A stretch of DNA of 51,554 nt from an uncultured Collinsella sp. (GTDB lineage Bacteria > Actinomycetota > Coriobacteriia > Coriobacteriales > Coriobacteriaceae), in contig CABRNM010000011.1 in the NCBI GenBank assembly GCA_902472315.1, positions 1-51,554 of the forward strand, in the 5' to 3' direction. Shown here piece by piece: positions 38,685 through 46,698 of the stretch (positions are counted from its first letter, which is position 1; every line of letters starts with the position of its first letter). Below the pieces are notes generated by a model. The model ran no database searches, was not told where the DNA came from, and saw only the letters and a program-made list of their open reading frames with translations. A program made the translations under genes and the position numbers.

Positions 38685-39379
38685 ATGGTTGCCCAGTACC
38701 TCCTAGTTGCGCTGGTCGCATTATGGCGTCTATGGACGAGCAAGCATTTGGCATTACGATGCTTGGTCGTCCGCTGTTTACGAGCCTGTTTGTCGGCTTG
38801 ATCCTTGGCGATGTCCAGCAGGGAGTTATCGTCGGCGCTGCTTTGGAGTCCATGTTCATGGGCGCCATCATGGTCGGCGCGGCGGTTCCTCCTGAGGTCT
38901 ATGCCTTCGGCGTGCTTGGCTGCGCGTTTGCCGTCATTACGGGTACGGGCACGGCAACTGCCGTCGCGCTCGCCCTTCCCGTCTCCGTCTTCCTTCTCTA
39001 CTCCGTTATTAACTTTGCAACGCGTATCGTCGCAGCCCATCTGGGATACGACCTGGGAACCAAGTTCCTGCAGCAGTCCGAAGAGAACAACCTTATGTCT
39101 CGCATGACGCATGCTGCCGGCGTTCTCGGAATGACCGTCATTGGCGCGATGATTGCGGCACAGGTCTCGCTGTCCACAGCTTTGACCTTTGATGTGGGTG
39201 GTTCGGAGATTGTCCTGCAGGATCTGTTCGATTCGATCTTCCCCGGTCTGCTGCCCTTGCTGGCAACGTTCGCTTGCGTTGCCCTGTACAAAAAGGGTGT
39301 CAAGACCATTTGGATTATTATTGGCATCTTCGCGATCTGCATCATCGGAACGGGCTTGGGAGTGTTCGCGGCGGCGTAA
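38685..39379 (+). pseudogene. Frameshifted PTS IIC-IID chimera
   Basis: The frame from the ATG at 38685 encodes a IIC-like start (MVAQYLLVALVA), then shifts near 38721; adding one base there would join it to the frame beginning at 38723 (MASMDEQAFGITMLGRPL...). From 38723 to about 39005 the protein is IIC-like ('LILGDVQQGVIVGAALESM', 'VGAAVPPEVYAFG'). From about 39005 to 39379 it is the C-terminal part of a IID protein ('GYDLGTKFLQQ', 'GVLGMTVIGAMI', 'SEIVLQDLFDSIFP', 'LYKKGVKTIWII'). So the 3' half of IIC and the 5' half of IID (about 0.9-1 kb) are missing. The joined part is open for 218 codons, but a working channel is unlikely. Confidence 0.82.
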
Positions 39380-39426
39380 TGTTGACTGCTATGCTCGCGC
39401 GTTGGATAACTAACTGACCGTTTGAA

Positions 39427-39460
39427 AACGGGGCTCGGCGTAAGGCCGGCTCCGTTTTTT
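39427..39460 (+). terminator. Terminator after the IIC-IID remnant
   Basis: AACGGGGCTCGGC pairs with GGCCGGCTCCGTT (one bulge, two G:U) and six T residues follow. Confidence 0.78.
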
Positions 39461-39462
39461 GT

Positions 39463-39505
39463 TTGAGGGATTTTCCGACCGTTCAAAAAACCACGTTCGT
39501 CCATC
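39463..39505 (-). repeat. Dispersed repeat, family 2: degenerate palindromic copy
   Basis: On the minus strand it reads ACGAACGTGGTTTTTTGAAC followed by GGTCGGAAAATCCC. This aligns with the element at 41317-41362, with several changes. Confidence 0.6.
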
Positions 39506-39509
39506 ACTC

Positions 39510-39759
39510 ACGTATCTCTCAGCTCTCATTCGTCACTAATACGAGAGATAGCTGAAAGACGAGAGATAAATACGAGAGATAACTGAGCAGCAAAGAGACA
39601 AGCAATCACGGTATTGTCTCAATACTGATTGTTCTACCAGCAAAAACATGTTTAAATGAAACAGATGGTAGATATCTTATCTCTCATCTTTCACTCATCT
39701 CTAATACGAGAGATAACAGAGAGACAAGAGATAATTACGAGAGATAACTGAGAGACGAA
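39510..39759. repeat. Two matching arrays of ACGAGAGATA repeats upstream of the AlbA_2 regulator
   Basis: ACGAGAGATA (one variant ACAAGAGATA) begins at 39541, 39559, 39572 and again at 39706, 39724, 39737: spacings 18 and 13 in both sets, 165 bases apart. Each set is preceded by inverted versions (TATCTCTCA near 39513 and 39679), so each block can also form a hairpin. The sequence between, 39600-39670, is AT-rich. Confidence 0.88.
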
Positions 39760-39809
39760 GGAAATCTATTCGCGGCATTCTCCGCCGGACCGAGCGAAAG
39801 GACGTGCAG

Positions 39810-41285
39810 ATGAATGAAAATGAGCTGACCGGTCTGCTCGAGTCTTTAAGGCGCATGGGCTCGGACGATCTTAACGTCGAGGTCAAGGAGAGCGCCACGA
39901 CGCTTTCCCGCGACGTATGGGAAACGGTCAGCGCTTTCGCAAACACCGCCGGCGGCATCATCGTGCTCGGAGTGAGCGAGCGCGCGGGTTTTGTTCCAGT
40001 TGCAAACTTTGAGACCGAGAAAGTGCTCAACCAATTCGTGGCGGGCATGGGCGATGCCGGCGGTCGCGGAAAACTGGCCAATCCGCCCAAATACACCATT
40101 GAACGCGTGGAGCTCCAGGGTACCGTGGTTCTGGTCATCACGATTGAGGAGCTCGACCCGTCGAGCAAGCCCTGCTATGTAATAGAGCGCGGTGCTCAAG
40201 GCGGCAGCTACAAACGCATCGATGACAAAGATGTTCCGCTTTCGTCGACTGAGGTCCTGTCCTTGTCATCGTATGAACGGACGAGCCCCAGTGATCGCGA
40301 TGCAGTGCCCGGCGCGGTCGCAGGCGATCTTGACGAGGCCCTGGTCGACCGCACGATAGAGCGTGCTTTCTCGCTGACACCTCGTGCAATGCGCGGCGCG
40401 CCGGACAAGAAAACGAAGCTGGAGCGCCTGAATTTCCTCGACTCCCAGGGCAATGTTACTAAGGCCGGGCTCCTGGCCGCGGGTGCCTATCCCCAACAGT
40501 TCTATCCCAAGCTCTTTATCGATGTGGCGGTCTATGCCGGAACGCAGAAGGGCGCGGCGGGGCCGTTGAGGTTCATGGACCGTACGATCTGCGAGGGAAC
40601 GTTGGGTGAAATGATCTCGGATGCCGTCGCGGCGGTCGCCAAGAATTTGCGACGAACCTCGATGATCAAAGGCGTCTCGCGTGTCGACTCGCTGGAGATT
40701 CCCGAGGAGGTCCTGCGCGAGGCAATCGCCAACGCCGTAATCCACCGAGAATACGGAGATCGGTTCTGTGGGCAGTCGATCGCTGTTGACGTCTTTGATG
40801 ACCGTATCGAAGTGACGAACCCCGGCGGCCTATACGGAGGAAAGACTCGCGAGAACCTGTTTGACGGCAGCTCCCGATGTCGTAATGCGACGCTTGTGAA
40901 GCTCATGTCGATTGTCCCGCTGCTCGACGGCGCGGGCTCTCCTGCCGAAGGCAACGGGTCGGGCATTCCAATGATGCTAGATGCCATGCGTGCGCACGGT
41001 CTGGCCGAGCCATTGTTTTGCCCAGGTTTCGACCGATTTAAGGTTGTCCTCTACCGAGCGAAGGTTGAGCAAATCGATCATGGCGGGGACTTAATTGTGG
41101 CGGCACTCAAGCGCAACGGCGAACTGGGAACACGTGAATTGGCAGAATGCACGGGACTCACCGTCTCCCAGGTTAGGGTACGCGTCAATGCGCTCATCGC
41201 ACGGGGCGAGCTTGAACCTACGGCGTCGGCGACGAGCCGCAACCGCAAGTACCGGCTGACGGAGCGCGCGGGGCAGCTGCGCTAG
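39810..41285 (+). CDS. AlbA_2/schlafen-type ATP-binding transcriptional regulator
   Basis: 491 residues from the ATG seven bases after GAAAGGA. N-terminal AlbA_2 (formerly AAA_4) domain: 'VEVKESATTLSRDVWETVSAFANTAGG' in segments and 'GIIVLGVSE'. The middle has the GHKL-like ATP-binding pattern 'REAIANAVIHREYGD' with 'VTNPGGLYGG' and 'GSGIPMMLDAM' (HATPase_c_4). The C-terminal winged helix is 'GTRELAECTGLTVSQVRVRVNALIARGEL'. Proteins of this layout are often listed as RecG-like or as DNA-binding regulators; some act in defence or stress. The regular repeat arrays just upstream are candidate autoregulatory sites. Confidence 0.85.
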   Translation: MNENELTGLLESLRRMGSDDLNVEVKESATTLSRDVWETVSAFANTAGGIIVLGVSERAGFVPVANFETEKVLNQFVAGMGDAGGRGKLANPPKYTIERVELQGTVVLVITIEELDPSSKPCYVIERGAQGGSYKRIDDKDVPLSSTEVLSLSSYERTSPSDRDAVPGAVAGDLDEALVDRTIERAFSLTPRAMRGAPDKKTKLERLNFLDSQGNVTKAGLLAAGAYPQQFYPKLFIDVAVYAGTQKGAAGPLRFMDRTICEGTLGEMISDAVAAVAKNLRRTSMIKGVSRVDSLEIPEEVLREAIANAVIHREYGDRFCGQSIAVDVFDDRIEVTNPGGLYGGKTRENLFDGSSRCRNATLVKLMSIVPLLDGAGSPAEGNGSGIPMMLDAMRAHGLAEPLFCPGFDRFKVVLYRAKVEQIDHGGDLIVAALKRNGELGTRELAECTGLTVSQVRVRVNALIARGELEPTASATSRNRKYRLTERAGQLR

Positions 41286-41316
41286 CGAATGTCGATGGCG
41301 GCGACTGCGGCTACTG

Positions 41317-41362
41317 CACGAGCGTGGATTTTCCGACTGTCCAATAATCCACGCTCGCGTGG
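41317..41362. repeat. Dispersed repeat, family 2: palindromic copy
   Basis: ACGAGCGTGGATTTTCCGAC on the left and AATAATCCACGCTCGCGT on the right form a stem with CGAGCGTGGATT arms. It sits 32 bases past the stop of the AlbA_2 gene and may end that transcript, but no T tract follows. Confidence 0.78.
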
Positions 41363-41518
41363 TGCCCGCTGCGCCCACTGCCGAGTCAAAGTGCGCTTGG
41401 CCCTCGCATCCTGCCATTTCACGCACCGCACATCGAAACCTACGGCAAAGCAGTTACAATAGCCCAATGCGTATCGCGCACGACGACGAAATCGGCGCCC
41501 GCGACTGGGGGAGAAAAC

Positions 41519-42184
41519 ATGGCAGAGCAACAGATAACGCCGGGGACCAAGCTTCAAGTGGCATTCGACGTGCCCATGGGCCAAAAAACCGACTTCAACA
41601 TGCTCGCCACGTACAAAGAGAACCTGGACGAGGCGTACTTCCTTATGAGCGCGCCCATGCTCGCCGGCAAGCCGCTCATCATGGACGAAAACCAAAAGCT
41701 CCTGCTGCAATACAAAGTGGGCGAGGAAACGTTCGTGCTGGCCGGCTACCCCGAGGCAGTCGAGAAAAAGGGCATCCGCACCTACTGGAAAATGCGCAAA
41801 GTCGCCGAGCAGCGCAGCTTTGTCAAGCGTCGCGACGAGCGTTTTAAGGTCGCCATGCGCCTGACCTACCAACGCGACAACGCACCGACCCCCGAGCCTG
41901 AGGACGCCATGACCATCGACATCTCGGCCGGCGGTCTGGCTATCTACCTCAACGATTACCCCGACGTGGGCGAGGCCCTGGCCGTGCAAATGCCCACGAT
42001 CCGCCTGCAGGGCGAGCGCCACGAGTTGCCCGAGCAGCTGGGCATCGTGTGCTGGGTGCGCCGCGCGCCCAAGGGCAGCCTGTACCGCAACGTCTGCGGC
42101 CTGCAGTTCCGCTACGCCGACGACATGGAGCGCGAGCTCGTCAAAGAATACGTCGGCTACATCCGCGCCAAATATAAACTCTGA
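41519..42184 (+). CDS. PilZ-domain protein (c-di-GMP receptor, YcgR-like)
   Basis: 221 residues. An N-terminal YcgR-like domain (about 1-95) is followed by a PilZ domain (about 100-215) with both c-di-GMP-binding motifs: 'KRRDERFKV' (RxxxR, Arg104-Arg108) and 'DISAGGLAI' (D/NxSxxG, 134-139). It should bind cyclic di-GMP in the cytoplasm. The ATG follows GGGGAGAAAAC. Only five bases separate its stop from the next start, so the two genes are almost certainly one operon. No flagellar gene is nearby, so a motility-brake role is not supported here. Confidence 0.9.
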   Translation: MAEQQITPGTKLQVAFDVPMGQKTDFNMLATYKENLDEAYFLMSAPMLAGKPLIMDENQKLLLQYKVGEETFVLAGYPEAVEKKGIRTYWKMRKVAEQRSFVKRRDERFKVAMRLTYQRDNAPTPEPEDAMTIDISAGGLAIYLNDYPDVGEALAVQMPTIRLQGERHELPEQLGIVCWVRRAPKGSLYRNVCGLQFRYADDMERELVKEYVGYIRAKYKL

Positions 42185-42189
42185 TCGCC

Positions 42190-43329
42190 ATGGCTCTGTT
42201 CAAGCGTAACGACAACAAAGATCAAGCTGCCGAGGGTTTGGCTGAGGGCGCGGCCGAGGACGCGTCGCAGGACGCGCTCGGCGCCAATGCCGAGGACGCG
42301 CCCGGCGAGGACTCCGCGCCCGAGCAGGCTCCCGCCTCCCGCAAGCGCTTCGGCAAGTCCGACCGCAAGCCCAAGCCCAAGCGCAACCTGCGCGGCGTGG
42401 TGCGCATCGAGGAGCTGGAGCAGGCGCTGGCCGACCAGGACCTCGACGACATCGACCCCGGCGCGGTCGTGTCCATGTATATGCCCAAGCGCCGCATGGA
42501 GCGTATCGGCGCGGCGCTGCTGCGCATGGACAAGCTGCAAAAGGCCCTCGTGGTGCTGGCGCTTGCCTTTGGCGTGCTGTTCGCACTGTCGTTTATGCAG
42601 GAAAACATGGGTAACTTCACCATCAACCTCAACCGCCTGGAGCTTTTCCGCCGCGGCGTGGCCATTGCCGACAACGGCGACTTTAAAAACGCCACCGCGC
42701 GCCTGGCCGCCGACGCCTTGGACAATGGCACCAATATCGCTGCAGAGGACCTGCCCGACAATCTGGACGACATCGACGGCAGCCACAACGGCAAGAACTA
42801 CGTGGCGTACACCTTCTATATCCGCAACGCCGGCAAGACCGATCTGGGCTACAGTGCCAAGCTCAAGGTGGTCAGCGCCAGCAAGGGCGTGGAGAAGGCC
42901 GCGCGCGTGAGGGTGTATCGCAATGGCGAGCCCACCACCTATGCGGCGGCTGCGGCCGATGGCAACCCCGAGCCCAACACCGAGCCGTTTGCGTCCAAAG
43001 ACGTGGTAACGACCATTAGCCACAAAAACTTCCGCGTGGGCGATGTGGACAAATACACTGTGGTCATTTGGCTGGACGGCGACGATCCGGAGTGCGTGGA
43101 CAAGATCATCGGTGGCGCGGTGGAATTCGGTTTCGATTTTGATTCGTCCGAGACCGACGATTCGAGCCTGTTCGTTAAGTTCGTGCAGGATATTGCCGAC
43201 ACCCTGACCGGCAACGACCCCATTAGCGCGAGCGGCAACGAGGCGCCCGATTACTACAAGGAGCACAACGTGACTTGGAGTAACCGTCGCAACCAAAAGA
43301 ACTCGCCCGCAGGGAACGAGGACAAGTAG
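42190..43329 (+). CDS. Membrane-anchored protein with TasA/CalY-like outer domain
   Basis: 379 residues. The first 115 are hydrophilic and cytoplasmic: an acidic Ala/Glu-rich part then a Lys/Arg-rich part (KSDRKPKPKRNLRG). One transmembrane segment lies at about 118-136. The outer domain (about 140-350) has 'NLNRLELFRRGVAIADNG', 'VAYTFYIRNAG' and 'YTVVIWLDGDDPECVDKIIG', close in pattern to TasA/camelysin-type fibre proteins and to the proteins at 44285 and 45138 (VVVWMEGTDSDC). It follows the PilZ gene by five bases. It might be a c-di-GMP-regulated anchor or minor subunit of a surface fibre. The family match is by eye, so the function is tentative. Confidence 0.6.
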   Translation: MALFKRNDNKDQAAEGLAEGAAEDASQDALGANAEDAPGEDSAPEQAPASRKRFGKSDRKPKPKRNLRGVVRIEELEQALADQDLDDIDPGAVVSMYMPKRRMERIGAALLRMDKLQKALVVLALAFGVLFALSFMQENMGNFTINLNRLELFRRGVAIADNGDFKNATARLAADALDNGTNIAAEDLPDNLDDIDGSHNGKNYVAYTFYIRNAGKTDLGYSAKLKVVSASKGVEKAARVRVYRNGEPTTYAAAAADGNPEPNTEPFASKDVVTTISHKNFRVGDVDKYTVVIWLDGDDPECVDKIIGGAVEFGFDFDSSETDDSSLFVKFVQDIADTLTGNDPISASGNEAPDYYKEHNVTWSNRRNQKNSPAGNEDK

Positions 43330-43336
43330 AACGAAG

Positions 43337-43376
43337 AAGCGCCGGGCTGGGATTGATTTCCCGACCCGGCGCTTTT
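43337..43376. terminator. Bidirectional terminator between convergent genes
   Basis: AAGCGCCGGG (43337-43346) pairs with CCCGGCGCTT (43365-43374), with further pairs inside (GGGA/TCCC), then TTG on the plus strand. It separates the TasA-like gene from the minus-strand gene ending at 43378. Confidence 0.75.
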
Positions 43377-43377
43377 G

Positions 43378-43890
43378 TTATGCGGAGGCGTTGTCTGCGG
43401 AGGTAGCGCCGTTGCCAGCGTTGGCGTCCAGCAAGAACAACCGCAGCGCGAGCTTGATCGCGTAGCCCGGCTTGACCTGCGCCGAATCTCCCATATGCTC
43501 GCCCAGGTCGCCGCAGTAGGCATAAAGGTCGCGGATGAGGTCCGCGCCCGAGATCGTGAACATGTAGCCCGCGTCCGAAAGCGCGTTGGGCGCTGCGGGC
43601 AGCCCCGCAGCCTGACAAAAGCTCGCAAGGTCGGGGCCCATGACGGCCTTGTAGTCGATCGCGGCGCCACGGTCCTGAGCAGCCTGCTCCTGCTTGCGGG
43701 CGTGCGACAGCGCCGCTGCCAGCACAAAGCTGGGCGTCGGGGCGTTGACGTCGTCGGTGGCGGCGACGAGCTTGCCGGCCGCCTGTGTGACCAGCCAGGC
43801 GACTTCGCGCTGGCAACGAACGGCCTTGCGCGTCACCGGTTTGATCGATCCGGTGGAAACGCTTCCCTTGGGTTGATTGGCGGCAGGCAT
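43378..43890 (-). CDS. Hypothetical protein
   Basis: 170 residues from the ATG after GGGAGGGCCC. I do not recognise a family. It is Ala-rich, largely helical in appearance, with no signal peptide or membrane segment. Visible stretches are 'REVAWLVTQAAGKLVAATDDV', 'PTPSFVLAAALSHARKQEQA' and 'YAIKLALRLFLLDANAG'. It is convergent with the TasA-like gene and divergent from the SipW-type gene at 44285. The coding frame is supported by the ribosome binding site, a terminator and steady codon use. Confidence 0.65.
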   Translation of the reverse strand: MPAANQPKGSVSTGSIKPVTRKAVRCQREVAWLVTQAAGKLVAATDDVNAPTPSFVLAAALSHARKQEQAAQDRGAAIDYKAVMGPDLASFCQAAGLPAAPNALSDAGYMFTISGADLIRDLYAYCGDLGEHMGDSAQVKPGYAIKLALRLFLLDANAGNGATSADNASA

Positions 43891-44284
43891 GGGCCCTCCC
43901 AACAAATAGCCCGTTTAGCAGGCAAAAATGACACGTGCCACACCAATATAGCAGTGGGGAAGGGCTAGGGCGAAGCTCGGCGGAGGGTGAATGTATGCGA
44001 TGGCGTGGCGCTGCGGTCTCAAGGCTTAAGAGGGACTTATGACTTTGCGGGAGAGAGCAAATAAGGTGAATAGTGTTCACATAGCCCCGTGCATAACCCG
44101 AGGTGGACCCATAAATCTGCCGGAATGTAAGCTCTCGAAAACTCATAAGGAAATCGTAAGAATTATGGTATTCTCGATTCCATATCTAAAGGATGGGCAA
44201 GCAACATCCAACACGAAAGCGCGGGCTCCCCTTCCGGGCTTCTCGAGGGTCATCTGGGGTGAATGGGGAAAGAAGGGGGTCCGC
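43891..44284. other. Intergenic region upstream of the SipW-type genes
   Basis: About 390 bases. It contains a small palindrome, GTGAATAGTGTTCAC at 44066-44080, a possible regulator site, and an AT-richer stretch near 44140-44190 where the promoter probably lies. A frame open from 44039 into the next gene lacks a ribosome binding site and is not taken as coding. No riboswitch was recognised. Confidence 0.45.
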
Positions 44285-45049
44285 ATGGATACCAAGGCAT
44301 TAAAGAAGCAGATGGGCGCCGCCATCGCCATGGTCCTCGTGGCAGCCGTAGCCCTCGGCTCCGCCACCTTCGCATGGTTTGTGACGAACAATACCGTCAC
44401 GGCGAACACGAACACTATTTCCGCTCAGTCAAACGCCGCATTTATGACGATTAAGTACAAGGACTCTGCCGTGGGCGTTAACAGCACCGAAGACACGGCA
44501 ACTGATGACGCACAAAAGGGCCTTTATCCGGCAACTTTTGGCGAGAATCCAACTGAAGCTGCGCCTAAGGGCAAGTTTGCGTACGGGTATGGTCAGAAGG
44601 TAACCGCTGATGGTTACATGGTGAATTCGGATGGTCTTCAGCTTGTAAACGGTACAGGCTCGTTGGATGATGCCGTCGCGGGCGAGTATGCGGTGAAAGA
44701 AGTATTTAATATTTCTTCTCGCGGCCAAGATCTTAAGAACCTGCAGGTTCACAGCGTTACGGCTGGAAAGACCACTTCTGATTCCAAGCTCAATTCTGCC
44801 CTTCGTGTCCTTGTCTATGTCGATGAGACTCATTGGGAGGTTTACGACGTTAACGGCACCTTCAAGTATGGCTCTGGAGCGGCTGCGGGAGTTTTGGCCG
44901 AAGATGTTACCCATGATGTGAATACGGAAGTTGATCTTTATCTCTTCTACGAGGGCTCGGACGACCAGATTTATACGAACAATCTGAAGCAGCTCACGTC
45001 CACGAAGAACATCACTGTTCAGTTTACGGCTGATGCCCAGAACAAGTAG
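44285..45049 (+). CDS. SipW-type secreted surface protein 1 (TasA/CalY-like)
   Basis: 254 residues. The N-terminus is a signal peptide of the SipW-dependent kind: hydrophobic 'AAIAMVLVAAVALGSATFAW' then 'VTANTNTISAQ', as in TasA and camelysin precursors. The mature part is Ser/Thr/Asn/Asp-rich with 'VDLYLFYEGSDDQIY' resembling the 'VVxWxEGxDxxC' block of its neighbours. The ATG follows AGAAGGGGG. It is probably assembled outside the cell as a fibre or matrix protein. The needed SipW-like peptidase is not in the window. It shares leader layout with the next gene, 88 bases downstream. Confidence 0.78.
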   Translation: MDTKALKKQMGAAIAMVLVAAVALGSATFAWFVTNNTVTANTNTISAQSNAAFMTIKYKDSAVGVNSTEDTATDDAQKGLYPATFGENPTEAAPKGKFAYGYGQKVTADGYMVNSDGLQLVNGTGSLDDAVAGEYAVKEVFNISSRGQDLKNLQVHSVTAGKTTSDSKLNSALRVLVYVDETHWEVYDVNGTFKYGSGAAAGVLAEDVTHDVNTEVDLYLFYEGSDDQIYTNNLKQLTSTKNITVQFTADAQNK

Positions 45050-45137
45050 CATTGGATTGATTGCGTTAGGTTGAAAATGAGGGCAGGCTCCCAGTCCGGG
45101 ATTCTGCCCTATTTCTTAACGAAGGGAGGCGACGGTT

Positions 45138-46088
45138 ATGCATGATTCGGTAAAGAAGCTCAAGATCCAGCTCATTGGGGCGGCATTGACCGTCGTCGTC
45201 TCGGCGGTGGCGCTCTCTGCAACCACCTACGCTTGGTTTGTCTCCAATAGTAGGGTTCATGCAACTACGAGCACCATTTCCGCTCAAGCGAATGGCATGG
45301 TACTCCAAATCGTTGAGGGCGACACGCCCGACCATGGCTCCGACACCTCCACGGTCGCTTCCGCAGCCGGTCACGAGATTAGCCCTTCATCGACGAACGA
45401 TGCCAAAAACTGGTACGTTCCCCAAAGCTGGCAGGGCGTTAATGTGAGCACCTATCAAAAGGTCGACACATCCATTTTGGGTGAGAATCCCGGCAAGTAC
45501 ACTATTCAAGGCAACGATTACTATGCATTCACCGTTGCGAATTACACGCTGTATACCGTGGCGAACACCGGCGTTGCCGACGTGTATTTGGATGCGAGCA
45601 ACGGCTCGCCCATAACGATTACGCAGCATGGCGGCACGCAGAAATGGTTCGACAAAATCAAAGACAGCCTGCGCGTGGGCATTGTAATTAACGGCGAGCT
45701 GCGCGTTGTCTATGCGCCAGCTGCTCCCTCGACAACCGATATGGGCAACGATGTGACTACCGTTGCAGGTTGGTCGTGTGTCAACTCTGAATCTCTGAAC
45801 GAGGTTGTTGCCCCTACGTATTTGCATCTTTCTGGCACCGATTCGCTCGATCAAAACGGCAATAACTGGGGTGCCACGAAAGCGGGCGAAGTCTACATTA
45901 AGCCGATCGGCAACGCGCAAAAGGTCGCTTCGAACGTCGATTACAACGGCACGAACATGAAAGTTGTCGTTTGGATGGAAGGCACCGACAGCGATTGTCA
46001 GAATATGTCTGGCCTCGATGTGGGCGAAGGAAGCCCGACCTTTGACGTAACGGTCAGCTTGGTTGGCATCGTAGCTGATTCAAAGTAG
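45138..46088 (+). CDS. SipW-type secreted surface protein 2 (TasA/CalY-like)
   Basis: 316 residues. Signal peptide 'LIGAALTVVVSAVALSATTY' then 'AWFVSNSRVHATTSTISAQ', near-parallel to the leader of the protein at 44285. The mature domain ends in 'MKVVVWMEGTDSDCQNMSGL' and a beta-rich tail, like TasA-family folds. No sortase signal or membrane anchor is seen at the C-terminus, so the protein is probably released or polymerised. A strong GGGAGGCGAC site precedes the ATG and a strong terminator follows, making this the last gene of the group. Confidence 0.78.
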   Translation: MHDSVKKLKIQLIGAALTVVVSAVALSATTYAWFVSNSRVHATTSTISAQANGMVLQIVEGDTPDHGSDTSTVASAAGHEISPSSTNDAKNWYVPQSWQGVNVSTYQKVDTSILGENPGKYTIQGNDYYAFTVANYTLYTVANTGVADVYLDASNGSPITITQHGGTQKWFDKIKDSLRVGIVINGELRVVYAPAAPSTTDMGNDVTTVAGWSCVNSESLNEVVAPTYLHLSGTDSLDQNGNNWGATKAGEVYIKPIGNAQKVASNVDYNGTNMKVVVWMEGTDSDCQNMSGLDVGEGSPTFDVTVSLVGIVADSK

Positions 46089-46117
46089 TGTAAACGCTGC
46101 TAGCAACTTTCATCAAA

Positions 46118-46159
46118 GACGAGGGCCAGTTCAGGTTTGAACTGGCCCTCGTCTCGTTT
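46118..46159 (+). terminator. Terminator after SipW-type protein 2
   Basis: A perfect 16-bp stem (GACGAGGGCCAGTTCA and its complement), a 4-nt loop and TCGTTTA. Confidence 0.85.
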
Positions 46160-46177
46160 ATGTCAATATTGGTTCGG

Positions 46178-46698
46178 CTATAGCCCGTACACCTCAACCA
46201 TGGCTTCGCCGATGCGGTGGGGTACGCCAGTGACAAGTGCGTTACCCATGCAGAACGCACGATGACCGTCGGTCATGCCGGTATCCGTCCAACCCTTGGG
46301 GAATCCCTGGAGCTGATCGAGCTCGTCGGGAACGAGGCGGCGGAAACGGCCGTCGGGGCACTCAATGACATGCTTAAACCGGCTGGCGCCCGTGCCGCCT
46401 TCGCCCGTGAGTATCGTGCGGCTCGGTTTGTCGGTAGCATCCGGGAAGCTCATGGCTCCCTCGGAGTACGTGTACGTAAAGCCTGTCTTTTTGTTGGTGC
46501 GCTCCTCGCGCTTGCTGCCCTTAAGGTAGCGCCAGTCGGTGAGCTTTTCGTCAGAGATGTAGAACTGCTCCGGAACATTCGCCTCGTCGACAAGCACATC
46601 GCCAAGCACGCGGCGCTCGCCGTGATAGTCCTCAGCAAAGTCGCAGGTCAAAACGTGGCAGCCCTGCATGACACCGGCGTTCTTGAACTGCGAGGTCT
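46178..46698 (-). pseudogene. C-terminal fragment of a C5 cytosine DNA methyltransferase
   Basis: On the minus strand, from about 'SQFKNAGVMQG' to the stop at 46178, the protein matches the C-terminal third of a type II cytosine-C5 methyltransferase: 'SEGAMSFPDATDKPSRTI', 'GGTGASRFKHVIE', motif IX 'RRLVPDELDQLQGFP' and motif X 'MGNALVTGVPHRIGEAM'. The catalytic Pro-Cys motif and the SAM-binding motifs I-VIII are absent. Upstream of about 46698 the minus-strand frame continues but is antisense to a restriction-enzyme-like sequence. This is a truncated, non-catalytic remnant. Confidence 0.82.

Noticed and set aside
44039..44284. N-terminal extension of the SipW-type protein gene
   Set aside because: The extension would place a signal peptide about 90 residues into the protein; the ATG at 44285 has a ribosome binding site and gives a normal signal peptide.
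46217..46698. N-terminal part of the plus-strand frame leading into the restriction enzyme fragment
   Set aside because: This stretch is antisense to clear methyltransferase motifs IX and X, so it is not a genuine N-terminal domain.
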